12,958 nt of DNA. Origin: JBPOJN01 sp052033505 (GTDB lineage: Bacteria > UBA10199 > JACPAL01 > GCA-016699445). A program made the translations under genes and the position numbers. Under the pieces are notes generated by a model. It worked only from the letters and a program-made list of their open reading frames with translations, did no database searches and was not told where the DNA came from. Below, in pieces: positions 6,202 to 12,958 of the stretch; the stretch's first letter is position 1, and each line of letters begins with the position of its first letter. The DNA lies in contig JBPOJN010000023.1 in the NCBI GenBank assembly GCA_052033505.1, positions 1 to 12,958 of the forward strand. The letters are read 5' to 3'.

Positions 6202-6833
6202 CCCCCGAATCCCTCATCCCCACACACGGCGGCTATCGGAAGCTCAAGAGTTTTCAAGTGGCACAGCTGGCCTACGATGTGACCGTACGATTCTGTGATC
6301 GCTATATCGATAAACGCAGCCGCACTCACGACCAGATGGTGCAGGCGGCGCGTAGCGGGGTGCAGAATATTGCCGAAGGAAGCAAGGCCAGCGGCACTTC
6401 AAAAAAAATGGAACTCAAGCTGACCAATGTCGCCCGCGCCAGCCTCGAAGAGCTCCGTTTAGACTATGAAGATTTTCTTCGTCATCGTGATCTGCCCCTC
6501 TGGCCCAAGGAAGATCCCCGCCGGGCCGACCTGGTAAGCCGCCGGTGCGCCACGGCCGGGGAGGTGGCCGCCTGGGCAAAGGAAATTCATGGACAAGATG
6601 GACAAAGTGGACCGAATGGACAACCAAAGCGAAAAGACCTGTCCACAAAGTCCATATTATCCATCAAGTCCACTTACCCAGAAATCGTGGCCAATGCTGC
6701 GTTGGTCCTGATCGGCGTGGCTTGCGCTCTTTTGGACCGTCAGATCCAGTCTCAGGCGGAGACCTTCACGGAAGAGGGTGGTTTCACGGAGCGTCTTTAT
6801 CGTATCCGAACCCAAAGGAGGCGAAGTGGCTAA
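6198..6833 (+). CDS. Four helix bundle protein with C-terminal suffix domain
   Basis: The 211-residue protein starts at an ATG overlapping the hsdS stop (ATGA). Residues about 16-128 form the S23/IVS-type four-helix bundle (FQVAQLAYDVTVRFCDRYI, RSRTHDQMVQAARSGVQNIAEGSK, ELKLTNVARASLEELRLDYEDFLR). This fold is shared with proteins of 23S rRNA intervening sequences and the Avd accessory of diversity-generating retroelements, which binds nucleic acid. Residues about 158-211 (YPEIVANAALVLIGVACALLDRQ, EEGGFTERLYRIR) match the separate suffix domain found on some of these proteins. Between them a low-complexity Gly/Gln/Ser/Lys linker (131-159) is encoded by the 9-bp inverted repeat array. Function in an R-M operon is not established. 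A nucleic-acid-binding or assembly accessory role is inference. Confidence 0.85.
   Translation: MTPESLIPTHGGYRKLKSFQVAQLAYDVTVRFCDRYIDKRSRTHDQMVQAARSGVQNIAEGSKASGTSKKMELKLTNVARASLEELRLDYEDFLRHRDLPLWPKEDPRRADLVSRRCATAGEVAAWAKEIHGQDGQSGPNGQPKRKDLSTKSILSIKSTYPEIVANAALVLIGVACALLDRQIQSQAETFTEEGGFTERLYRIRTQRRRSG
6589..6676. repeat. Inverted array of 9-bp units (4 forward, 4 reversed)
   Basis: Four 9-bp units of the form (A/G)TGGAC+3 start at 6589, 6598, 6607 and 6616. After a 16-bp spacer (6625-6640), four units of the reverse form (G/A)TCCA(C/T)+3 start at 6641, 6650, 6659 and 6668. The periodicity is exact and a multiple of three, so the reading frame is kept. The two halves can pair as a long imperfect hairpin with 33-nt arms. 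Confidence 0.9.
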
Positions 6834-7878
6834 GCTCCTCCCCACTCCCAGCGGCGAATTCCTCCTCTACCAGACGGAAGATGGCCGCACGCGTATCCAG
6901 TGCCGATTCGAGGATGAGACCCTGTGGCTAACCCAAGCCCAGATCGCCGAGCTTTTTCAGACGACGCCTCAGAATGTGACTCTCCATCTGAAATCCATCT
7001 TTGCCGAGGGCGAGCTAGAAGAAGCGGCAACTTGTAAGCATTACTTACAAGTTCGCCGCGAGGGTGGGCGTGAGGTTTCCCGTCACCTAAGTCACTACCG
7101 TCTGGAAGCCATTCTTGCCGTTGGTTACCGCGTCCGCAGCCATAGAGGCACGCAGTTCCGCCAGTGGGCAACAGCACGCTTGAGTGAATATCTGGTGAAG
7201 GGCTTCACCATGGACGACGAGCGTCTCAAGAACCCGCCGGGCCGGGGGCAGAAGGATTATTTCGACGAACTGCTCGAACGCATCCGCGACATTCGTTCGT
7301 CGGAGCGGCGTTTTTACCAAAAGATACTCGATATTTACGCCACGAGCGTGGACTACACGCCGGATACGGAACTTTCGCAGCAGTTCTTCGCCACGGTTCA
7401 AAACAAGATGCACTGGGCCACTCATGGTCACACGGCGGCCGAGATCATCCATGAACGGGCCGATGCTCGAAAGCTCTTCATGGGGCTACAGACCACGCGT
7501 CCGGGTGGCATCGTTCGGAAGGACGATACGGTCATTGCCAAAAACTACCTCACGGAAGACGAACTGCAGGTGTTGAACCGCATCGTGACCCTTTACATCG
7601 AATACGCCGAGCTGCAGGCGCTGGAGCGGAAGCCGATGACGATGCGGGACTGGGTCCGCAAGCTGGACGAGTTTTTGAAAATCTCGGGCCGCAAGTTGTT
7701 GGATCATGCCGGGAAGGTTTCCGCCGAGGCCGCCAAAGCGAAGGCGGAAACGGAATATATGCGCTATCATGCTTGGCAAGACGCTCTGCCCCGCCCGGTG
7801 GATGAGGATTTTGAAAAGGCGGCGAAGCAGATTCAAAAGTTGCCGAGACCGGGGAAGCCAAGGGTATCGAAAAAATGA
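6826..7878 (+). CDS. rhuM: RhuM family protein
   Basis: The 350-residue protein belongs to the virulence RhuM family, named after a gene in Salmonella pathogenicity island 3 and often found beside type I R-M genes. The biochemical role is unknown. The N-terminal half has GEFLLYQTEDGRTRIQCRFED, then WLTQAQIAELFQTTPQNVTLHL (34-55), which looks like a DNA-binding helix-turn-helix. HYRLEAILAVGYRVRSHRGTQFRQWATARLSEYLVKGF follows (90-127). The C-terminal half is helical and charged, ending in a Lys/Pro/Arg tail. GTG at 6826 is chosen over a GTG at 6778, because AAGGAGG ends four bases before it and the usual family N-terminus begins here. It overlaps the four-helix stop by 8 bp and hsdR by 4 bp. 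A 15-bp-stem hairpin lies inside codons 66-78. A regulatory or defence accessory role is inference. Confidence 0.88.
   Translation: MAKLLPTPSGEFLLYQTEDGRTRIQCRFEDETLWLTQAQIAELFQTTPQNVTLHLKSIFAEGELEEAATCKHYLQVRREGGREVSRHLSHYRLEAILAVGYRVRSHRGTQFRQWATARLSEYLVKGFTMDDERLKNPPGRGQKDYFDELLERIRDIRSSERRFYQKILDIYATSVDYTPDTELSQQFFATVQNKMHWATHGHTAAEIIHERADARKLFMGLQTTRPGGIVRKDDTVIAKNYLTEDELQVLNRIVTLYIEYAELQALERKPMTMRDWVRKLDEFLKISGRKLLDHAGKVSAEAAKAKAETEYMRYHAWQDALPRPVDEDFEKAAKQIQKLPRPGKPRVSKK
7024..7059. repeat. Long hairpin inside rhuM
   Basis: AACTTGTAAG (7029-7038) is exactly inverted as CTTACAAGTT (7044-7053) around a 5-base loop. The stem continues outward as GCGGC (7024-7028) with GCCGC (7055-7059), leaving one bulged base (C7054). 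This makes 15 paired positions within coding sequence. Confidence 0.85.
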
Positions 7879-10800
7879 CTATCCTGGACGAATCCATCGT
7901 CGAAGAAGCCGCCCTCTCTTGGTTCTGGGAGCTTCACTACACCGTCGTCAACGGACCTAAAATCGCTCCCGGGGAATCCAAAGCGGAGCGCGATTCTTTT
8001 AGCGATGTCGTCTTAGAAGGGCGCCTCCGAAAAGCCATTCATAAACTCAATCCCAATATCCCGGAAGAAGCCCGGGAAGAGGCCTTTCGCAAAGTCCTTC
8101 GTGTTTCGACCCCGTCTCTTACGCAAACCAACCGCACGTTCCACGCCATGCTGCGCAACGGTGTCCCGGTCGAATACAAGCGCCCGGATGGCAGCATCGC
8201 GGGGGATAACGTGCAGTTGGTGGATTTTAAAATCGCGGAGGCCAACGATTGGTTGGCCGTGAATCAATTTACAGTCATCGAGGGACAACGCAATCGTCGT
8301 CCCGACATCGTTATCTTCCTCAACGGGCTTCCGCTGGCGATCATCGAATTGAAGAATGCGGCCGATGAAGATGCGGATATCTGGTCGGCTTATCGCCAGC
8401 TTCAAACTTACAAAGAAGAGATCGGCTCTCTCTATCACTACAATGAATTCCTCGTCGTCTCCGACGGTTCAAGCGCTCGCATCGGCTCCCTAACGGCCAA
8501 TCAAGAATGGTTTAAGGTCTGGCGAACGATCGATGGGGAGCATGACGCGCCGAAGCGGGTTCCAGAGCTGGAGGTTTTAGTTCGAGGCGTTTTCGAACAC
8601 CGCCGCTTTCTCGACCTTCTCCAAAACTTCATTGTCTTTGAGGAAGACTCGGAAAGCGACCAACTGATCAAGATCATTGCTGCCTATCATCAGTATCATG
8701 CCGTGAATGCCGCCGTGGAAGAAACCGTCCGCGCGAGTGGCATGGGAAAGCCCGCTGCGGGTGAAAGGCGTCATGGAGGCAACGCCGGTGATCGTCGTGC
8801 TGGGGTGGTTTGGCACACACAGGGTTCTGGAAAAAGTTATTCGATGCTGTTTTACGCAGCCCGCATCATCCAGCATCCGGCGATGAAGAACCCGACGATT
8901 GTTGTGCTCACGGATCGTAATGACTTGGATGACCAACTCTTTGGCCAATTTCAACGCTGCCACGAAATCCTGAACCAGGAGCCGGTTCAAGCCGCCAGCC
9001 GGGAACAGCTTCGCGATCTTCTGAGAGTGGCGAGCGGAGGCGTCATTTTCACCACGATTCAGAAGTTCATGCCGGAGAAGACCGAAAAAATGGCGGAATT
9101 GTCGGCTCGACAGAACATCGTCGTCATCGCCGACGAAGCCCATCGCAGCCAATACGATCTCATCGACGGGCTGGCGCGGAATCTCCGCGATGCCTTGCCC
9201 AATGCCTCGTTCATTGGGTTTACCGGCACACCGATTGAAAGATCGGACGCCAATACCAGGGCCATTTTTGGCGATTATATCAGCATCTATGACATCCAAC
9301 AGGCGGTTGCGGACAATGCGACGGTTCCTATTTATTACGAGAGCCGGATCGCGAAGCTTTCTTTGAATGAGAGCGAACTCCCGCGCATCGATGAAGAGTT
9401 TGAGGAAATCACCGAAGGTGAGGAAGAGGACAAGAAGCGGAAGCTAAAGACCAAATGGGCGGCCTTGGAGGCATTGGTCGGCGACCCCAAGCGAATCGAG
9501 CTGATCGCGGAAGATCTCGTGAAACACTATGAGCGACGCCTCGAGGCCATGGACGGCAAAGCCATGATCGTTTGCATGAGCCGGCGGATCTGCGTGGATC
9601 TTTACAATGCCATCATCAAGCTAAGACCCGAATGGGCGAGCGCCAAAGACGAGGATATTGAAACTGAACAGAAGAAACCCTGTGTCGTGAAGATCATCAT
9701 GACCGGAAGCGCTGAAGATGGTCCGGAGTGGCAGCAACACATCAGAAACAAAGAAAAGCGCCGGCACTTGGCGAAAAGGTTCAAGGAATCGAAGGACTCA
9801 TTCCGTATCGTCATCGTTCGTGACATGTGGCTGACGGGTTTCGATGCTCCCTGTCTTCATACCATGTACGTGGACAAGCCCATGCGCGGGCATGGCCTGA
9901 TGCAGGCCATCGCGCGCGTGAATCGCGTCTTTCGCGATAAGCCGGGTGGTTTGGTGGTGGATTACTTAGGTGTTGCCGATCAGTTAAAACATGCGCTGGC
10001 CACCTATACGGAGAGTGGCGGACAAGGAACGCCGAGCATCGATACGGCTCAGGCCATTGCGGTGATGAAGGAGAAGTATGAGGTTGTTTGTGGTATTCTT
10101 CATGGGTTTGACTGGTCTGGGTTAATGACCCTCACTGCTCCCAATCTTGTAAGGCTGATTACTGCTGGGCAAGAACATATTCTCCAACAGGAAAATGGAA
10201 AACAGCGCTTTCAGCAAGCCGTCCTGGATCTTTCGCAAGCCTTTGCCTTGTGTGCGGCGACGGATGAAGCGATCCAATTGCGTGATGATGTGGCCTTCTT
10301 CCAGGCGCTCAAGGCCCAATTGGCCAAAACCTCCGGCACTCAACGTCCTCCGGAAGAACTGGATCATGCCGTTCGCCAGTTGGTTTCTACAGCCATCATG
10401 GCTAATGAAGGGATCATCGATGTCTTTACGGCGGCCGGCCTGAAGAGACCGGATGTTTCGATTCTCTCCGATCAATTTCTAACCGAGGTGCGCGGACTGA
10501 AGTTCAAAAATGTAGCGGCAGAATTACTTGCAAAGCTCTTGAAAGACGAAATTAAAGTTCGCTCTACTCGCAATCTTGTTCAAAGCCGCCAGTTTTCCGA
10601 AATGTTGAAGGCGACGCTGAACTCTTATCACAACCGAGCCATTGCCACGCAGGAAGTCATCGAAGAGCTGATCAAGTTAGCCAAACAAATGAGGGAAGCA
10701 ACTCAGCGTGGCGTCGATCTCGGCCTTAACGATGATGAAATCGCCTTTTACGATGCCTTAGCGGCCAACCAGAGTGCTGTAGAAGCCATGGGAAAAGATG

Positions 10801-11012
10801 AGCTTAAGGTCATTGCGGCAGAGCTTGTGACTCAAGTTCGTAAGAGTGTGACTATCGATTGGACCGTACGTGAAAGCGCCCGAGCGGCGATTAAAGTGAT
10901 GGTGAAACGTATTCTGAGAAAGCATGGATATCCCCCTGATCTCCAGGAAGAGGCGACTAAAACGGTTTTGGCTCAGGCGGAACTGCTTTGTGCGCATTGG
11001 GTTTTTAATTAG
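7875..11012 (+). CDS. hsdR: Type I restriction endonuclease/translocase subunit HsdR
   Basis: The 1045-residue motor and nuclease subunit translocates DNA with ATP and cuts far from unmethylated HsdS sites. The N-terminal nuclease domain carries the PD-(D/E)xK residues Asp144, Glu158 and Lys160 (RRPDIVIF...AIIELKN), close to the D151/E165/K167 triad of EcoR124I. The SF2 helicase motor shows Walker A QGSGKS (316-321), DEAH (420-423), motif III FIGFTGTP (446-453) and motif VI QAIARVNRVFRD (677-688). A long helical C-terminus follows, which normally docks on the methylase. Length and motifs are those of an intact enzyme. The ATG overlaps the rhuM stop (ATGA), and an AAGGG lies about 10 bases upstream. 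As the last gene after the terminator it would be made later or at lower level than HsdM. Confidence 0.97.
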   Translation: MTILDESIVEEAALSWFWELHYTVVNGPKIAPGESKAERDSFSDVVLEGRLRKAIHKLNPNIPEEAREEAFRKVLRVSTPSLTQTNRTFHAMLRNGVPVEYKRPDGSIAGDNVQLVDFKIAEANDWLAVNQFTVIEGQRNRRPDIVIFLNGLPLAIIELKNAADEDADIWSAYRQLQTYKEEIGSLYHYNEFLVVSDGSSARIGSLTANQEWFKVWRTIDGEHDAPKRVPELEVLVRGVFEHRRFLDLLQNFIVFEEDSESDQLIKIIAAYHQYHAVNAAVEETVRASGMGKPAAGERRHGGNAGDRRAGVVWHTQGSGKSYSMLFYAARIIQHPAMKNPTIVVLTDRNDLDDQLFGQFQRCHEILNQEPVQAASREQLRDLLRVASGGVIFTTIQKFMPEKTEKMAELSARQNIVVIADEAHRSQYDLIDGLARNLRDALPNASFIGFTGTPIERSDANTRAIFGDYISIYDIQQAVADNATVPIYYESRIAKLSLNESELPRIDEEFEEITEGEEEDKKRKLKTKWAALEALVGDPKRIELIAEDLVKHYERRLEAMDGKAMIVCMSRRICVDLYNAIIKLRPEWASAKDEDIETEQKKPCVVKIIMTGSAEDGPEWQQHIRNKEKRRHLAKRFKESKDSFRIVIVRDMWLTGFDAPCLHTMYVDKPMRGHGLMQAIARVNRVFRDKPGGLVVDYLGVADQLKHALATYTESGGQGTPSIDTAQAIAVMKEKYEVVCGILHGFDWSGLMTLTAPNLVRLITAGQEHILQQENGKQRFQQAVLDLSQAFALCAATDEAIQLRDDVAFFQALKAQLAKTSGTQRPPEELDHAVRQLVSTAIMANEGIIDVFTAAGLKRPDVSILSDQFLTEVRGLKFKNVAAELLAKLLKDEIKVRSTRNLVQSRQFSEMLKATLNSYHNRAIATQEVIEELIKLAKQMREATQRGVDLGLNDDEIAFYDALAANQSAVEAMGKDELKVIAAELVTQVRKSVTIDWTVRESARAAIKVMVKRILRKHGYPPDLQEEATKTVLAQAELLCAHWVFN

Positions 11013-11024
11013 GTTTTCGCATTG

Positions 11025-11298
11025 AAATGAAACTCGAAATCCAAGTCAAACCCAACTCCCGGCGTGAATCCGTAGAGAAACAACCCGACGGTTCCTATAA
11101 AGTTTCTCTCAATGCCCCGCCGGCCGAAGGTCGAGCGAACGAAAGGCTGATAGAGCTTTTATCTGCATTCTTTAAAGTCCCGAAGTCTTTGATTTTCATT
11201 GTTAAGGGACACAAAGGCCGGCGAAAATACGTGGAGATCCGAAAAATGGACTGAGAATTGGTCGTTTTTTAAATTTCTAAAAATGAAACTCGAAATCC
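11025..11298 (+). repeat. 18-bp direct repeat spanning the YggU gene
   Basis: AAATGAAACTCGAAATCC occurs at 11025-11042, covering the yggU start codon and first codons, and again at 11281-11298, downstream of yggU. The copies are 256 bp apart and identical over 18 bases, with mismatches on both sides. The second copy looks like a remnant of a duplicated yggU start, or a repeat from slippage or recombination. Confidence 0.9.
11027..11254 (+). CDS. yggU: DUF167/YggU family protein
   Basis: The 75-residue protein matches the UPF0235 (DUF167, YggU) family: KLEIQVKPNSRRESVEK, then the invariant-type VSLNAPPAEGRANERLIELLSAFF, VPKSLIFIVKGHKGRRKYVEI. Length is normal. The function of the family is not established; structures show a small alpha/beta fold. 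It starts 14 bases after the hsdR stop with no good Shine-Dalgarno site (AGG is 14 bases away), so it may be read through from hsdR. It is a housekeeping-type gene and probably marks the return to the core chromosome. The start codon is embedded in an 18-bp direct repeat. Confidence 0.88.
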   Translation: MKLEIQVKPNSRRESVEKQPDGSYKVSLNAPPAEGRANERLIELLSAFFKVPKSLIFIVKGHKGRRKYVEIRKMD

Positions 11299-11323
11299 GG
11301 CTTGGATCTGACTATAAGATTTC

Positions 11324-11833
11324 ATGGCTCACTCCCTCGAAGACTTAAAAACTAAAACCTACTGGCAGAAATGCAGCACGTGTAAAAAGGAGCTGGCCTT
11401 CGGGGCGGCGTATTACATTTGTTCCGTGTCGACTTGTCAGGGCCAGCGGACGGGATTGAAATTTTGTTCGGTCGAGTGTTGGGATGCGCATTTGGGATTT
11501 GCGCGGCATCGGGATGCGGGAGCCTTGGATGCAATGGCGCCGACTCGTGAGAAATATTTAGCGAACTTGGAAGATGCAGAGGCATCGGAAGCGAATCGAA
11601 AAATCTTCGTGCGGCCGCCTGAGACGGTATCTTCCTCTGCGGTTTTAGGCGAAGTCGAAACCTTAGTCGTCGTCTCTAAAGTCAAACAACTCATCCGCGA
11701 TCAATCCGAAATGAACACCAGTCAGTGTGCGATCGATGCTTTTACGCAAAAAGTCGTTCAGGAATGCCGCAAGGCCATCGAGAACGCGAAAGTGGCGGGA
11801 CGGAAGACCGTAATGGGACGAGATGTGAAGTAG
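11324..11833 (+). CDS. MYND-like zinc finger fused to a histone-fold domain
   Basis: The 169-residue protein has two visible parts. The N-terminal part has paired metal ligands Cys17/Cys20, Cys33/Cys38, Cys48/Cys52 and His56/His62. The FCSVECWDAHLGFARHR segment resembles the second half of MYND-type cross-braced double zinc fingers. The C-terminal part (about 111-169) resembles a histone fold as in archaeal HMf and bacterial histones such as that of Bdellovibrio. Helix 1 reads VETLVVVSKVKQLIRD, the long helix 2 reads TSQCAIDAFTQKVVQECRKAIENAK, and then comes GRKTVMGRDVK with the typical Arg-Lys-Thr-Val loop and the Arg160/Asp167 pair. The chain stops at DVK, so helix 3 is very short. It likely binds DNA or protein in the nucleoid. 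No clear Shine-Dalgarno site precedes the ATG. The domain calls are by eye. Confidence 0.75.
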   Translation: MAHSLEDLKTKTYWQKCSTCKKELAFGAAYYICSVSTCQGQRTGLKFCSVECWDAHLGFARHRDAGALDAMAPTREKYLANLEDAEASEANRKIFVRPPETVSSSAVLGEVETLVVVSKVKQLIRDQSEMNTSQCAIDAFTQKVVQECRKAIENAKVAGRKTVMGRDVK

Positions 11834-11855
11834 GGCCGCCGTCATTCCTTCCTTT

Positions 11856-12773
11856 ATGAAATCTTTCATCGAAAATCATTTCGGTTTCGTGATGGTTCTT
11901 TTTTGTCTGGCCGGTCTCCTGGTGCCGGGCTTGTCGCATTTGCCCAACGTCTCGGTTGCGGTAGCCCTTGCGATACTCATGTTTGTGTCGTGTTACCGGT
12001 GGCGCGAAGGTGGAGCGGGATGGGAAACGTGGCGAGACGTAGGTATGTTTTATCTGCTGCGTTATGGTCTGTTGCCGGCGGTGATTTGGTGGGTCCTGCA
12101 CCGGCTCGTGCCGGAGGTGGCGACGGGAGCGTTTCTTTTATCCGTCGTCCCGGCAGCGGTGTCGGGCCCTGTATTCACCAGCATCTACGGTGGTTCCGTG
12201 TCGGTCGCTTTTGCGATCGTGCTGCTGAGCCAATGCTTGGCGCCGTTCCTGATTCCTCTCCAATTTTCCTGGGTGTCATGGAGCGGGGCCGTACAAACGG
12301 TTCCCGATCCGCTCCATCTCTTCCGCACACTGTCTTACTGCATTTTATTGCCGATGGCGGTGTACGCGTTGGCGCGCAAGCACCGGCGTTCCGCCGATTT
12401 TTTCTACGAACAGAGCAAGCTCGCCGCCGTCTTGTTAGCGTCTTTCATGATCATGGTCGCGGTCGCCAAGCAGCGCGAGGTGATTTTTTCTGGCGGAACG
12501 GCGCTTCTGAAACCCGTCGTCGTCGCGCATCTGTGTTTCTTGCTCTACATCGCGTTCGCGTGGTTTTGGTCTTTATCTAAGCCCCGCGCGGAGAGAATCG
12601 CGTATGCGACGTGTTCGGGTTTCAACAACGCCGGCTTGGGCGTTAGCCTGGCTCTCCTGCATTTTTCCGCGCCAGTGATCCTTTTCGTCGCGGTCAGTGA
12701 AATGGCTTGGGCTTTGTTGCCGGTGATGTTGCGGATGTTCTTTGGGAAGACGATTTCGGAAAAGAAGACGTGA
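11856..12773 (+). CDS. Bile acid:sodium symporter (BASS) family membrane protein
   Basis: The 305-residue protein is almost entirely hydrophobic helices, about nine or ten membrane segments, with short charged loops such as CYRWREGGAGWETWRD and ALARKHRRSADFFYEQSK. Family-like features are VVPAAVSGPVFTSIYGGSVSVAFAIVLLSQ in the first core repeat and CSGFNNAGLGVSLALLHFSAPVILFVAVSEMAWALLPVML near the C-terminus. The latter corresponds to the discontinuous helix with the conserved Gly/Asn that bind Na+ and substrate. BASS proteins carry organic anions with sodium across the inner membrane; the substrate here is unknown. The start lies 23 bases after the histone-fold gene, with only a weak ribosome-binding site, so the two may be co-transcribed. 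A cytosolic Lys-rich tail (KTISEKKT) ends the protein. Confidence 0.85.
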   Translation: MKSFIENHFGFVMVLFCLAGLLVPGLSHLPNVSVAVALAILMFVSCYRWREGGAGWETWRDVGMFYLLRYGLLPAVIWWVLHRLVPEVATGAFLLSVVPAAVSGPVFTSIYGGSVSVAFAIVLLSQCLAPFLIPLQFSWVSWSGAVQTVPDPLHLFRTLSYCILLPMAVYALARKHRRSADFFYEQSKLAAVLLASFMIMVAVAKQREVIFSGGTALLKPVVVAHLCFLLYIAFAWFWSLSKPRAERIAYATCSGFNNAGLGVSLALLHFSAPVILFVAVSEMAWALLPVMLRMFFGKTISEKKT

Positions 12774-12921
12774 ATTGATTCCGCCGTCTCCGAGAAATCG
12801 ATTTGGAATTTGAAAAATGAAAAATCGGACGGAATGGAAAAGCAAAAAAAAATTCGATGAACCTCGCAGAGTCTTTGCTTTGATCGGAAAAAAGTTGTAA
12901 AGAAATATAAAGGAGAAAAAA

Positions 12922-12958
12922 ATGGCTAAAGCTAAAAAGGCGAAAGCGAAGAAAAAAG
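12922..12958 (+). CDS. Lys/Ala-rich protein, 5' end only
   Basis: The ATG at 12922 is preceded by AAAGGAG at a good distance and encodes MAKAKKAKAKKK before the window ends. Seven of the first twelve residues are lysine. Such starts are typical of histone H1-like or other small basic nucleoid and ribosome-associated proteins in bacteria, but the rest is missing so no function can be assigned. The strong ribosome-binding site suggests high expression. The 148-bp AT-rich gap upstream contains TATAAA at 12906-12911 without a well-spaced -35. Confidence 0.65.
   Translation, partial: MAKAKKAKAKKK

Noticed and set aside
8577..9299. 240-codon minus-strand open frame inside hsdR
   Set aside because: It is antisense to the helicase motor motifs of hsdR, has no family match and no credible ribosome-binding context.
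11903..12580. 225-codon forward frame inside the BASS transporter gene
   Set aside because: The sequence is Arg/Gly-rich shadow translation; the overlapping frame gives a coherent multi-span membrane protein.
12778..12835. Imperfect hairpin after the BASS gene (CCGTC/GACGG plus CGATTT/AAATCG)
   Set aside because: It has a large bulge and is followed by an A-run rather than a T-run on the coding strand, so it is not a convincing terminator.

Overview
The window is bacterial chromosomal DNA of moderate GC, densely packed, with mostly ATG/GTG starts and recognisable Shine-Dalgarno sites. Taxonomy cannot be fixed from sequence alone. A beta-class glutathione transferase suggests a proteobacterium-like organism. 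A protein with a bacterial/archaeal-type histone fold and a very lysine-rich protein start at the right edge would fit a Bdellovibrionota-like or related deep-branching lineage; this is a low-confidence guess.

Left flank (1-2160). It holds the tail of an unrecognised gene, a beta-carbonic-anhydrase-like protein that keeps its zinc ligands but lacks the catalytic Asp-Arg dyad, and a convergent beta-class glutathione S-transferase. A 66-residue protein of unknown function follows, then a broken LigB/YgiD-type dioxygenase gene whose middle is deleted.

Central island (about 2160-11012). This is a type I restriction-modification locus interrupted by three accessory genes, in the order hsdM - structured RNA/terminator - Abi_2 (AbiF-like HEPN) - hsdS - four-helix-bundle/suffix protein - rhuM - hsdR. 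From abi to hsdR every junction is a stop/start overlap (GTGA, ATGA, 8 bp, ATGA), so the five genes look like one translationally coupled transcript. A strong-looking terminator sits between hsdM and abi, and the abi ribosome-binding site starts directly after its U-tract. The downstream genes therefore probably depend on read-through, or the small RNA is a separate functional partner of the HEPN protein. HsdM+HsdS would modify DNA and HsdR would restrict unmodified DNA. The HEPN protein could be a second, RNA-targeting layer, by analogy with PrrC in the E. coli prr locus. RhuM and the four-helix protein have no established role here. Two further DNA structures lie inside coding sequence: a 4+4 inverted array of 9-bp units in the four-helix gene and a 15-bp-stem hairpin in rhuM.

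Right flank (11013-12958). It contains a small YggU/DUF167 protein, a protein joining a MYND-like double zinc finger to a histone fold, a bile-acid:sodium-symporter-family membrane protein, and the first 12 codons of a Lys/Ala-rich protein. The zinc finger-histone fusion and the HEPN/RNA/type I R-M combination are the two most interesting items.
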